Below, piece by piece: positions 32,815-40,990 of a DNA stretch of 56,229 nucleotides. The notes beneath the pieces are model-generated. The model saw only the letters and a list, made by a program, of their open reading frames with translations. It did no database searches and was not told where the DNA came from. The stretch is from Nonomuraea longispora (GTDB taxonomy: Bacteria; Actinomycetota; Actinomycetes; Streptosporangiales; Streptosporangiaceae). Made by a program: the position numbers and the translations under genes. Each line of letters begins with the position of its first letter. Within the stretch, counting starts at the first letter, position 1. Location: the NCBI RefSeq assembly GCF_004348345.1, contig NZ_SMJZ01000025.1:1-56229 (forward strand), written 5' to 3'.

Positions 32815-35800
32815 TTACTGGGCAGCCAATTGAGCGATCTGCTCGGCGCTGAGCACACCGTCGTACGTGCGGACGTCGTCAAGGGCACCCGGCCAGTAGC
32901 CGGTGAGGACACCCGCGGTCCTGGTCCGGCCCAGATGCAGCGGGCCGGTGGCGTTCCAGGCACTGATGTGGTCGGTCACGGTGGTGGTGGACAGGCGGCC
33001 GTTGACGTAGATGCGCAGCTCACCGGCCAGGGAGTCGTACACGCCGGCCACGTGCGTCCACTCCAGGGGGACGGGAACGGCGTCCGAGCGGGTGCGTACG
33101 AGGGCGGCGTCGTCGGTGTCGGCGGCGGCCATGCCGAGGGCCCACCGCCCCTGGTCGAAGCCGAGCTGGAAACCTGCGGCGCGGCTGCCGGTCTGGGCCA
33201 CGGCCGCGGTGGCGCGGGTGGGAAGGTAGTCGAGCTGGATCCAGGCGGCGACGGTGAAGCCCGTCCTGGTGTTGACGGCCGGGGCGCTCGTCCGGGCGTG
33301 GCCGTCGACGCCGTCCAGCGCGAGCGCGCCGTCCAGCCACCCGTCCGTCCACGAGGCGGCTCCGGACAACGACGCGGCGGTCGCCCGGCCCGAGGAATCG
33401 GCGGCCGACGAGCCGGACCGCTCGTCCAGCCTCCAGTGGCCGACCAGCGTGGCAGCGCTGTTGACCAGATCGGCGACCTCGTCGGCGAACATGGCGCGGG
33501 CGTACACCCGCACCTCGTCGACGTCCCCATGCCAGTGGTCCGAAGCCGCCCCGCCGACCCTTCCGCGGCCGATCGTCAGGGGGCCTGTGGCGTTCCATGG
33601 TGGTGAGACGGCGACCGTGGACTCCAGCCTGCCGTTCACGTAGAGCGAGACCTGACCGGCCGCCGTGTCGTGGACGCCGGTGAGGTGGGTCCACTCGCCG
33701 AGCCGGGGCGCGGCCTGCGACAGGGCCCGGGTCACCGTCGCGTCGTCCGCGTCCGCGCCCGCCAGGCTCAGCGCCCAGCGGTTGTCGGCCTTGGCGTACT
33801 GCAGCGCGAACGCCCCCGTCCGGCCGCCCTCCTGGGTGACGGCCGTCGCGGAGCCGGCCGTGCCGGTCAGGCGGACCCAGGCGCTGACGGTGAAGTTGCG
33901 TGAGGTGTCGACGACGGGGCCGGACGTCTGGGCGTACGTGCCGGCCAGCGCCAGCGCCGAACCGGTCCTGCCGGACGTCCAGGTGGCCCCGTGCAGCGTC
34001 GCGGGGTGGGCCCCGGTGGCGTCGGCGGCCACGGCGCCCTGGCCGTCGTCCATCGTCCAGTGCCCGCTCGGCGGCCTGCCGGTGTTGACGTTGAAGACGT
34101 AGGTGCGGATCGGGCCGAGGTGGCCGGCGCGGTCCTTGCTGCGCACCGCCAGCACGTTGGGGCCGCTGTGGCGCGGCGTGAGCACGATCGAGGCCGTGCC
34201 GTCAGCGCCGGGCCGCGTCTCCGCCTTGGGGGTCGTGTCGAGGCCCCACAGGTAGGCGGCGACGTCGGGGACTCCGTTCGGCGCGAACGCGAACGTACCT
34301 GGCAGGCCCACGCCGTCGCTCCAGCCGTTCTCCGTGTAGTCGGGCGAGGAGACCTGCGGCTCCTTGCCGGGGGCCGTGGCGTCCACGGTGGCCTCGCACC
34401 AGGGGCTCCACGCGCTGGTGGCCGTGCCGTCCTCGGCGCGCACCCGCCAGCGGATCAGCGCCCCGTCGGAGAACAGGCTGTTCGGGATGGTGGCGGAGAA
34501 CGCGCCGCCCGACGAGCCCAGCGGGGTGACGAACTCGCCCGACTTCACCCCGCCGTCGTCGTACCACTCGAACCGGCCCCTGACCGAGTTGTCGGCGTCC
34601 GTCAGTTTGGCCCACAACTTGGGCGTGTCGGTGCCGATCACCGGGCGGCCGTCGCCGGAGACGCACGCGCCGCCCGGGTCCGACCACAGGTCCGCGGCCA
34701 CGGGTGCGTCGGGCGCAGAGCTGTACTCGACGACCAGGCTCGGGTTGTTCCTGAACTTCTTCCAGGCGTACTGGTCGGTCTCGCTGGTCGCGCGCAGGCC
34801 GATGGTGACGTTGGGCCAGTTCTTGGCGGCGGCGTCGACCACCTGCGGGGTGACGTCGAACTCGACCCCGCCGGGCAGGCACTTCGGTCCCCAGCCCTTG
34901 GCGACGTTCTTCGTGTCCAGTTTGGTGACCCACTTGGGCTGCTTATTCCAGGTGGTGCTCTTGCTGATGGTGTTGGTCGCCCACGCCTCGACCTTGCGGG
35001 CGCTGCACGAGTACGACCACGTCTCGTACGTGCGCAGCGTGGCCTTGAGGATCTCCTTGCCGTGGATGGCCGAGCCGGTGTTCATCTGGAAGAACGAGCG
35101 GTTCTTCTGCGACTCGACGTGGCCCACCCTGGCGACGTCGCTGGAGTTGAGGTAGTTGGAGTTGGGCCAGTTGCTCCAGACGGCCGTCCAGGCGTTGCGG
35201 GCGGCGGAGAAGTACGGGTCGAGGTAGACGGGGAAGCGCGTCCCCGGATCCGTCAGCATGTCCCTGTCGGGCCTGAGCCGCAGCCGGCCGCCCGCCAGCC
35301 GCACGTCCATCGTCGCCTCCCTCGCCTCGGGCGAGCGGCCCTCCTTGAGCGCCTGCGGGCTCGTGATGCCCTCGGAGTCCCACATCTTCGGGGTGGGCGC
35401 GACGAAGATCGTGCCGTCGTTGTCGTCGACCGCCTCCAGGTTGCCCGCTCTGTCGGCCTTCAGCGACAGGCCCGAGACCGTCAGCGGGAACGTCAGCTCG
35501 GTCAGCCCGGCCGCGGCGGCCCGCGACTTGACCACCAGGAGATGGGAGAACCCGTCCACGTCCGCGGTGACCTGGAGGTCCACGCCCGGCATGACCTCGG
35601 CGTAGGTGGCGGTGTCGCCCTGCAGCGTGGGCTTGGGCAGCGGGCCCGTCCACCCCAGCCGCATCGACTTGCCTCCGCGTGACAGGTCGGCCAGCGGGCC
35701 GCTGCCTCCGCCGGAGAACGTCATGCCGGCCGCCGTGGCGACCGGCTCGACGGCGCCGTCAGGGCGCACGCGGAGCGTCGTGTCGACGGGGACCCAGCGG

Positions 35801-36099
35801 TCGCCCTTGCGCACGCGTACGGGCCGGACGTGCAGCTCCATGGTGAGCCTGCCGTCGGGCTGGGCGAACACCTGGCGGGTCTCACTGCGCATCGAACCGA
35901 CCTCGACCGGCCCGCCCGCGCGCCGGGCCATCACGAGCGCGGCCCCCTCGGTCTCCACTGGGACGTCCGCCCCGACGTTCTGCGTGACGTCCGAAGGGGC
36001 TGCCACCGGCAGCGGCTGCTGCTGCGCGGACGCCCCCTGAGGAACCACTAAGATCGTCGCCGATAACGCCGCTGCGGCCACGCCACGGATCACCCGCAT
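32815..36099 (-). CDS. Secreted DNRLRE / double LamG-domain surface protein
   Basis: 1094 aa. Signal peptide 1-25 (ending ASA). The N-terminal region (PVETEGAALVMARRAGGPVE, then RWVPVDTTLRV) is the type that precedes DNRLRE domains in actinobacterial RHS-linked proteins. DNRLRE-like beta domain at about 286-460 (LDPYFSAARNAW and VGHVESQKNRSFFQMN). Ig/fibronectin-like segments lie at about 465-670. Two LamG-like jellyroll domains (about 677-873 and 886-1090) start GHWTMDDGQG and GHWRLDERSG. No catalytic motif seen; a binding or scaffold role on the cell surface is likely. The ATG at 36099 follows GAGGAACGT. In many actinobacteria these domains are fused to the RHS part; here they are two genes. 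Confidence 0.88.
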   Translation of the reverse strand: MRVIRGVAAAALSATILVVPQGASAQQQPLPVAAPSDVTQNVGADVPVETEGAALVMARRAGGPVEVGSMRSETRQVFAQPDGRLTMELHVRPVRVRKGDRWVPVDTTLRVRPDGAVEPVATAAGMTFSGGGSGPLADLSRGGKSMRLGWTGPLPKPTLQGDTATYAEVMPGVDLQVTADVDGFSHLLVVKSRAAAAGLTELTFPLTVSGLSLKADRAGNLEAVDDNDGTIFVAPTPKMWDSEGITSPQALKEGRSPEAREATMDVRLAGGRLRLRPDRDMLTDPGTRFPVYLDPYFSAARNAWTAVWSNWPNSNYLNSSDVARVGHVESQKNRSFFQMNTGSAIHGKEILKATLRTYETWSYSCSARKVEAWATNTISKSTTWNKQPKWVTKLDTKNVAKGWGPKCLPGGVEFDVTPQVVDAAAKNWPNVTIGLRATSETDQYAWKKFRNNPSLVVEYSSAPDAPVAADLWSDPGGACVSGDGRPVIGTDTPKLWAKLTDADNSVRGRFEWYDDGGVKSGEFVTPLGSSGGAFSATIPNSLFSDGALIRWRVRAEDGTATSAWSPWCEATVDATAPGKEPQVSSPDYTENGWSDGVGLPGTFAFAPNGVPDVAAYLWGLDTTPKAETRPGADGTASIVLTPRHSGPNVLAVRSKDRAGHLGPIRTYVFNVNTGRPPSGHWTMDDGQGAVAADATGAHPATLHGATWTSGRTGSALALAGTYAQTSGPVVDTSRNFTVSAWVRLTGTAGSATAVTQEGGRTGAFALQYAKADNRWALSLAGADADDATVTRALSQAAPRLGEWTHLTGVHDTAAGQVSLYVNGRLESTVAVSPPWNATGPLTIGRGRVGGAASDHWHGDVDEVRVYARAMFADEVADLVNSAATLVGHWRLDERSGSSAADSSGRATAASLSGAASWTDGWLDGALALDGVDGHARTSAPAVNTRTGFTVAAWIQLDYLPTRATAAVAQTGSRAAGFQLGFDQGRWALGMAAADTDDAALVRTRSDAVPVPLEWTHVAGVYDSLAGELRIYVNGRLSTTTVTDHISAWNATGPLHLGRTRTAGVLTGYWPGALDDVRTYDGVLSAEQIAQLAAQ

Positions 36100-36213
36100 A
36101 CGTTCCTCGCCCACCCTGAGCAGGGGTTACGCGCGGGACGAGAGCACCCGGCGTCTCCACGATCTTCGGTTGACGATCGGATTCTCACCCCGGCTGATTC
36201 GATTGGTCCAGAC

Positions 36214-36231
36214 TTCTGCTCATTCTGCTCA
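36214..36231. repeat. Tandem 9-bp repeat upstream of the LamG-RHS operon
   Basis: TTCTGCTCA occurs twice back to back (36214-36222, 36223-36231), followed by a run of A. It lies 115 bases before the LamG start within an A/T-rich patch, so it may mark a promoter or activator site. The rest of 36100-36281 shows no gene; GAGGT/ACCTC with an inner CCGCC/GGCGG (36261-36290) could terminate the gene ending at 36282 or isolate the two units. Confidence 0.4.
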
Positions 36232-36281
36232 AAAAAATCTTCAGTGATCTTGCACACATGGAGGTATCCGCCAAGGCGGTC

Positions 36282-36989
36282 TCAGACCTCCGTCGGGAGC
36301 GGGCAGGCCCCCGGGTTCACCCGCCTGACGATCTCGTTCAGCGCCACGCGCACGTACGGCTCCCCCACCCACAGGTGCTTGGCCCCGTCGACCCCGACGA
36401 CCTCAGCCTGCGGGACCCGGGCGAACCGCTCACGTGCCTCCTCGGGCCGCAGGTAGTCGTCGAACTCCGGCACCAGGGCGACCAGCGGCCGGCCGAACCT
36501 CGCCCAGGCGTCCAGGTCGTCGTCCGTGGCCCGGTGAAGCGGAGGCGAAAGCAGGATCGCGCCCTCCACCAGGGGATCGTGCGCCCACTTCAACGTCAGC
36601 TCGGTGCCGAACGACCAGCCGACCACCCACACGTGCGGCAGATCATGGAACTCGGCGTACTCAAGGGCGGCGGCGACGTCGAACCGCTCACCCTGGCCCC
36701 CGTCGAACGTGCCCTCAGAGGTGCCGCGCTCCGACGAGGTGCCGCGTGTGTTGAAGCGCAGCACCGCCAGGTCGGCGAGGGCCGGCAGCCGGTTGGCGGC
36801 CTTCTTGAAGACATGGCTGTCCATGAAACCGCCGTGAGTGGGCAGCGGATGCAGCGTGACAAGCGTGGCCGCGGGAGGCCGGTCTAAGGGCAGGGCCAGC
36901 TCGCCGACCAGGGTCAAGCCGTCGCCGGTGTGCAACTCGATGGGCTCTCGCCGGGCCGGCAGCACGGTCGCCGCGCGAATCTCCACCAT
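36282..36989 (-). CDS. Alpha/beta hydrolase (dienelactone hydrolase/KANL3-Tex30-like)
   Basis: 235 aa. Seen: [39 protein letters not shown], nucleophile Ser in [40 protein letters not shown] (acid region) and [12 protein letters not shown] (catalytic His). This small single-domain hydrolase type is conserved in actinobacteria; substrate unknown. The ATG at 36989 follows GAGAGGA. The zinc-binding 96-aa gene ends 8 bases upstream, so the two form an operon divergent from nucS. Confidence 0.88.
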   Translation of the reverse strand: MVEIRAATVLPARREPIELHTGDGLTLVGELALPLDRPPAATLVTLHPLPTHGGFMDSHVFKKAANRLPALADLAVLRFNTRGTSSERGTSEGTFDGGQGERFDVAAALEYAEFHDLPHVWVVGWSFGTELTLKWAHDPLVEGAILLSPPLHRATDDDLDAWARFGRPLVALVPEFDDYLRPEEARERFARVPQAEVVGVDGAKHLWVGEPYVRVALNEIVRRVNPGACPLPTEV

Positions 36990-36997
36990 GGGTCCTC

Positions 36998-37288
36998 TCA
37001 GTAACGGCTGCGGCCTGGGCCGCGGTCGAGTCTCTTACGCCAGCAGGCCTGGTGCCAGTGACGGCGTTCCTCGTCGCCGCCCGGCCAGGCCGGCCAGGCC
37101 ACGATGTGCGGGGTGCCGCTGCGGATCTCCTGGTCGCAGCCCGGGCAACGGTAGTTTTTCGTGGAGGACGAGCCGGTCAGCATGCGCACTTTCCAGGAAC
37201 CGTCGGGCCATTCCTCCACCTTGTCCAGGCCCGTCGGGAAGCCGAAAGGGCGGGAGGACTCCCTGCGGCGGGCGCGACGCGGGCTCAT
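36998..37288 (-). CDS. Small Cys/His zinc-binding-type protein (96 aa)
   Basis: 96 aa: a basic N-terminus ([17 protein letters not shown]), a conserved core ([15 protein letters not shown]), CPGCDQEI, then RRHWHQACW near the C-terminus. The CxxC...HxxC pattern suggests one structural zinc. In Streptomyces genomes similar proteins next to nucS are often labelled 'ATP/GTP-binding protein', which the sequence does not support. Function unknown. It is divergent from nucS and just upstream of the hydrolase gene. Confidence 0.8.
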   Translation of the reverse strand: MSPRRARRRESSRPFGFPTGLDKVEEWPDGSWKVRMLTGSSSTKNYRCPGCDQEIRSGTPHIVAWPAWPGGDEERRHWHQACWRKRLDRGPGRSRY

Positions 37289-37392
37289 CGGCGCGGAAAA
37301 CCCCTCACGCCGGCGGCCGCCCCTGCTCTCGCCGTCGCGGCGGTGCCCGCCATCGTGCCGAGCCCGGCCACACCCACCCGTTCGAACGCCAT
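37285..37392 (-). CDS. Possible 35-aa ORF overlapping the zinc-protein start
   Basis: An ATG at 37392 opens 35 codons ([20 protein letters not shown], then [15 protein letters not shown]) ending in a TGA that overlaps the next ATG by four bases (ATGA), as in coupled genes. The ribosome site is poor and the composition (Ala/Gly/Arg) could be chance. It may be a leader peptide for the operon or not expressed. Confidence 0.22.
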   Translation of the reverse strand: MAFERVGVAGLGTMAGTAATARAGAAAGVRGFPRR

Positions 37393-37428
37393 GCGACCAG
37401 TTTTCCAGAGCCGCTAAGGTGGGGCGTC

Positions 37429-38091
37429 ATGCGGTTGGTCATCGCGCGGTGCAGCGTGGATTATGTCGGACGGCTCACGGCCCACCTGCCGATGGCGCCG
37501 AGACTCGTGCTGATCAAGGCGGACGGCAGCGTGAGCATCCACGCCGACGACCGCGCCTTCAAGCCGCTCAACTGGATGAACCCGCCGTGCAAGCTCAAGG
37601 AGGACGGCGCGACCTGGACGGTCACCCACGGCAAGACCGGCGAGAAGCTCGTCCTCACCATGGAGGAGATCCTCCACGACTCCAGCCACGAGCTGGGCGT
37701 CGACCCCGGGCTGATCAAGGACGGCGTGGAAGCCCACCTGCAGGAGCTCCTCGCCGAGCACATCACCACGCTGGGTGACGGCTACTCGCTGATCCGGCGC
37801 GAATACATGACGGCGATCGGGCCCGTCGACATCCTGTGCCGCGACGGGCTCGGAGCGACGGTGGCCGTCGAGATCAAACGCCGGGGCGAGATCGACGGCG
37901 TCGAACAACTGACCCGCTACCTCGAACTGCTCAACCGCGATCCCCTGTTGTCGCCCGTGCGCGGCATCTTCGCCGCACAGGAGATCAAACCCCAGGCGCG
38001 CGTCCTCGCCTCCGACCGCGGCATCGACTGCGTCACCCTCGACTACGACTCTCTCCGCGGCATCGAGCCCGAGAACCCGACCCTCTTCTGA
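37429..38091 (+). CDS. nucS: NucS/EndoMS mismatch-specific endonuclease
   Basis: 220 aa. NucS replaces MutS/MutL in actinobacteria, cutting both strands at G/T-type mismatches. An N-terminal dimerisation/DNA-binding domain ([16 protein letters not shown]) precedes a PD-(D/E)xK nuclease with Asp134 ([10 protein letters not shown]), Glu148 and Lys150 ([20 protein letters not shown]). The C-terminus PTLF fits the short hydrophobic tail through which NucS contacts the beta clamp (family knowledge). The ATG at 37429 has AAGGTGGGG upstream; the frame is open far upstream but reads as non-coding. All catalytic residues are intact. Confidence 0.95.
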   Translation: MRLVIARCSVDYVGRLTAHLPMAPRLVLIKADGSVSIHADDRAFKPLNWMNPPCKLKEDGATWTVTHGKTGEKLVLTMEEILHDSSHELGVDPGLIKDGVEAHLQELLAEHITTLGDGYSLIRREYMTAIGPVDILCRDGLGATVAVEIKRRGEIDGVEQLTRYLELLNRDPLLSPVRGIFAAQEIKPQARVLASDRGIDCVTLDYDSLRGIEPENPTLF

Positions 38092-38101
38092 ATGCTGCTT
38101 C

Positions 38102-38154
38102 ACGGCACCGCCGTGGCCGGCTTTCAGCTCCTTTACGGCACCGCCGTGGCCGGC
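38102..38154 (+). repeat. Two direct copies of a 20-bp hairpin-forming repeat after nucS
   Basis: The same 20 bases, beginning ACGGCACCGCCGTGG, occur at 38102-38121 and 38135-38154. Each contains the arms CGGC/GCCG around ACC; with its preceding C the first copy gives a CACGGC/GCCGTG stem. Likely tandem terminators of nucS. The remaining 160 bases before the aldehyde dehydrogenase show no gene. Confidence 0.6.
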
Positions 38155-38313
38155 CACCCGCCGCACTTCGGCTGACGGCCCTCCAGGAAACGGCCTCTGA
38201 CCCTTCAGCGGTGACCCGCCGCTACGGCGCGCTCTGCGGGCCCTGTAAGTGGTGGCCTCCAGCCCGCGCGGGTGATTGTGGTCAGTGGGTGGTGGGCGGT
38301 TTATGGTGACGCC

Positions 38314-39786
38314 ATGGCGACGCTGACGTTCGACTCACTCAATCCGGCGACCGGCGAGACCGTCGGAACCCACCCCAACCAGGCTCCCGAGGCCGTGCGC
38401 CAGGCGGTGGGGCGGGCGGAGGAGGCCGCCCGGTGGTGGGCCGCGATCGGGGCGGCCGAGCGCAGGCGGCGGCTGCTCGACTACAAGGCGGTCGTCACCC
38501 GGGAGCTCAGGGCCCTGGCCCGGCTGGTGCACGAGGAGACGGGCAAACCGGTCGGCGACGCCACGCTGGAGCTCGTCCTCGCCATCACGCACCTCGACTG
38601 GGCCGCCCGCAACGCGGCGAAGGTGCTGGGCCGCCGCCGGGTCGCCACCGGCATGATCGGCCTCAACCTGACCGCCACCCTCGAATACCTGCCGCTGGGT
38701 GTGGTCGGCGTGATCGGCCCGTGGAACTACCCGGTGTTCACCCCGATGGGCTCCATCGCCTACGCGCTCGCCGCGGGCAACGCGGTCGTGTTCAAGCCGA
38801 GCGAGCTCACCCCTGGCATCGGCGTGCGCCTGGCGGAGTTGTTCGAGGAGTCCGTTCCTGAGCACCCGGTGCTGCAGACCGTGACGGGGCTGGGCGAGAC
38901 GGGGGCGGCGCTGGCCGCCGACCCGAGGGTGAAGAAGGTGGCGTTCACCGGCTCGACCGCCACGGCGAAGCGGGTCATGGCGGCCTGCGCCGAGAACCTC
39001 ACGCCGATCGTGGCCGAGTGCGGCGGCAAGGACGCGTTCATCGTGGACGCCGACGCCGACCTGCGGGCCGCGGCCGACGCCTGCCTGTGGGGCGCGATGT
39101 CCAACGCGGGCCAGACCTGCGTGGGCGTCGAACGCGTCTACGTGGTCGACGCCGTCTATGACGGCTTCATGCGCGAGTTGTCCGAGCGGGTGGCGAACGT
39201 GCGGGCGGGCGAGCACTACGGTCCCATCACGATGCCCGGCCAGGTGGACATCATCAAGCGGCACATCGACGACGCGGCCAAGTCGGGGCGCCTGGTGGCC
39301 GGCGGCACGGGCGCCGTGCGGGCGCCGTACGTCGACCCGGTGATCGTGGAGGACGTGCCCGAGGACTCCCCCGCGGTGCGGGAGGAGACGTTCGGGCCGA
39401 CCATCACCGTGCGGCGCACCCGAGACGCGCACGAGGCGCTGGAGCTGGCCAACACCTCGGCCTACGGGCTGGGCGGCACGGTCTTCTCCAGGAACGCGCG
39501 GCGGGCGACGGAGCTGGCCCGCAGCATGCGTACGGGGATGACCGCCATCAACTCGGTGATCACGTTCGCGGGGGTGCCGGCGTTGCCGTTCGGCGGGTTG
39601 GGCGATTCGGGGTTCGGCCGGATCCACGGAGCCGACGGCCTACGCGAGTTCGCCAGGCCCAAAGCGATCTCACGGCAGCGCTTCGCGATACCCGGGATGA
39701 ACCTGACATCGTTCTCACGGGGGCCCGCGGAACTTGAGCGGCTGATCAGGCTTGTCACGTTCTTGCACGGACGACGTAAGAGATAA
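38314..39786 (+). CDS. Aldehyde dehydrogenase, succinate-semialdehyde dehydrogenase-like
   Basis: 490 aa, NAD(P)-dependent ALDH fold. Seen: GVIGPWNYPVFTP (Asn139 stabilises the intermediate), FKPSELTPG, the nucleotide motif AFTGSTATAKRV, general base Glu235 in VAECGGKDAF and catalytic Cys269 in NAGQTCVGVER. AECGGK replaces the common ELGGK. It resembles GabD2-type semialdehyde or aromatic aldehyde dehydrogenases of actinobacteria; the substrate is not certain. The ATG at 38314 is the first good start. A TetR gene follows 63 bases later in the same direction and may control it. Confidence 0.9.
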   Translation: MATLTFDSLNPATGETVGTHPNQAPEAVRQAVGRAEEAARWWAAIGAAERRRRLLDYKAVVTRELRALARLVHEETGKPVGDATLELVLAITHLDWAARNAAKVLGRRRVATGMIGLNLTATLEYLPLGVVGVIGPWNYPVFTPMGSIAYALAAGNAVVFKPSELTPGIGVRLAELFEESVPEHPVLQTVTGLGETGAALAADPRVKKVAFTGSTATAKRVMAACAENLTPIVAECGGKDAFIVDADADLRAAADACLWGAMSNAGQTCVGVERVYVVDAVYDGFMRELSERVANVRAGEHYGPITMPGQVDIIKRHIDDAAKSGRLVAGGTGAVRAPYVDPVIVEDVPEDSPAVREETFGPTITVRRTRDAHEALELANTSAYGLGGTVFSRNARRATELARSMRTGMTAINSVITFAGVPALPFGGLGDSGFGRIHGADGLREFARPKAISRQRFAIPGMNLTSFSRGPAELERLIRLVTFLHGRRKR

Positions 39787-39849
39787 TCGCCGCGCTCTTT
39801 CCCAGGACCGATCATCCGTCCATAATTGTGTGCTCTGGGGGCCACGATC

Positions 39850-40473
39850 ATGTTGGACGGGTGGAATGTGAACCGGTCTTACCGGGGAATGTCGGCTGAG
39901 CAAAGGCTGGCGGACAGACGAGAGCGGCTGATGACGGCCGCGTACACGCTATACGCGAAACCGGGTTTCGCGGCCACGACCATCGAAAGGTTGTGCTCGG
40001 AGGCGCGGATCTCGAACCGGGCCTTCTACGAATGTTTCGGCGGTCGCGAGGAGCTCCTTCAGGCGTTGCACGAACGCTGCGTCGAGGAAAGCCTGGCCGT
40101 GGTGGCCAAGGCGCTACAGGAGGCGCCCCCCACGCTGGCGGGCCGGGTCGAGGCGGGGATCCGCGCGTACGTCGAGTTCGCCACCGCCGACTGGCGCCGG
40201 GCCCGCATCATGCACGTCGAGGTGCGCAGATCGGGAGACGTGCTGGCCATGTCCCGCCAGCGGGCGGTGGACTCGTTCTCCAGGCTCGTGGAGGAGGCGT
40301 CCGCCGATTTCCCGCAGGCCACCCCGCTCAATCGGCACTTAGTGGCGCTGGGCGTCATTGGCGGGCTGCAGGAGTTGCTCATCGAATGGCTGCTCTCCGA
40401 CGACCAACCGACGATCGACGAACTCGTCACCGTCGCGGTGCACATCTTCAACCGCAGTCTCGGCCCGGGCTGA
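39850..40473 (+). CDS. TetR family regulator downstream of aldehyde dehydrogenase
   Basis: About 207 aa. HTH: ADRRERLMTAAYTLYAKPGF, then ATTIERLCSEARISNRAFYE and CFGGREELLQALHERC. The C-terminal region (TLAGRVEAGIRAYVEFATAD) matches the TetR_C type of QsdR/related regulators. Start choices are ATG 39850, GTG 39868 or ATG 39889; the HTH is unaffected. It may be co-transcribed with the dehydrogenase. Ligand unknown. Confidence 0.86.
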   Translation: MLDGWNVNRSYRGMSAEQRLADRRERLMTAAYTLYAKPGFAATTIERLCSEARISNRAFYECFGGREELLQALHERCVEESLAVVAKALQEAPPTLAGRVEAGIRAYVEFATADWRRARIMHVEVRRSGDVLAMSRQRAVDSFSRLVEEASADFPQATPLNRHLVALGVIGGLQELLIEWLLSDDQPTIDELVTVAVHIFNRSLGPG

Positions 40474-40553
40474 CTCATATCTTGCTCTTTAGCGCGACGA
40501 TTCAGAGCGGTATCACGGACAGCCGTAATCTGTATTTTGTCTAAGCCAAGAAA

Positions 40554-40583
40554 GAGCGGGCAACGGCTGATCGTTGCCCGCTC
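40554..40583. terminator. Bidirectional terminator between tetR and STAS gene
   Basis: GAGCGGGCAACG (40554-40565) pairs perfectly with CGTTGCCCGCTC (40572-40583), with a 6-base loop. Read on the minus strand it is followed by TTTCTT, a good intrinsic terminator for the STAS gene, and it also lies 80 bases after the convergent TetR gene. Confidence 0.8.
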
Positions 40584-40595
40584 CGATATGTCAGC

Positions 40596-40913
40596 TCAGG
40601 CCACCGCGGCAGCGGGAACCTCCACGTGCAGCACCCGATTCAGCCGGGTCACCGCGAGTATCCGCATGATCCGCGGGGGCACCCCCCGAAGAACGAGGCG
40701 ACGTTGCACGCTCAGCGCGCGCCGATGCGCTCCCACGAGCACTCCGAGACCGGTCGCGTCGATCATCTCGAGCTTGGAGAGATCGAGGATCAGGTCGCCT
40801 TCACCGGCGTCGAGAGCCTTGTGCAGGTGCTCACGCACCCCCGCCGACGTTCCGGCGTCGAGCCGGGCCCCTATCCGCACCACCTGGGCTCTCGGATTCC
40901 CCCGGACGCGCAT
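40596..40913 (-). CDS. STAS-domain anti-anti-sigma factor-like protein
   Basis: 105 aa, a single STAS domain. Residues 43-60 (LDLSKLEMIDATGLGVLV) are the conserved switch segment. The phosphorylatable position of SpoIIAA-type proteins is Thr54 (D-A-T-G) instead of Ser. The ribosome site GAGGAGGTGAC before the ATG is excellent. Such proteins bind anti-sigma kinases and release sigma factors when unphosphorylated; no kinase or sigma gene is adjacent. The sensor kinase gene ends 77 bases upstream on the same strand, so co-transcription with the ABC-kinase operon is possible. Confidence 0.88.
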   Translation of the reverse strand: MRVRGNPRAQVVRIGARLDAGTSAGVREHLHKALDAGEGDLILDLSKLEMIDATGLGVLVGAHRRALSVQRRLVLRGVPPRIMRILAVTRLNRVLHVEVPAAAVA

Positions 40914-40990
40914 GTCACCTCCTCAGTCACGCTGCGAGCAGGTCGCCGACCAGCGCGAACAGCGCCGGAGAGACCTCCCGCACACCTCTC

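Noticed and set aside
33991..35682. A 563-codon plus-strand frame opposite the LamG gene
   Set aside because: Shadow of the DNRLRE/LamG gene, with no start site and biased composition.
40927..40983. 18-codon minus-strand frame (VREVSPALFALVGDLLAA) between kinase and STAS genes
   Set aside because: Too short to judge. It has a fair ribosome site but could be chance, so it is mentioned only as a possible regulator leftover.
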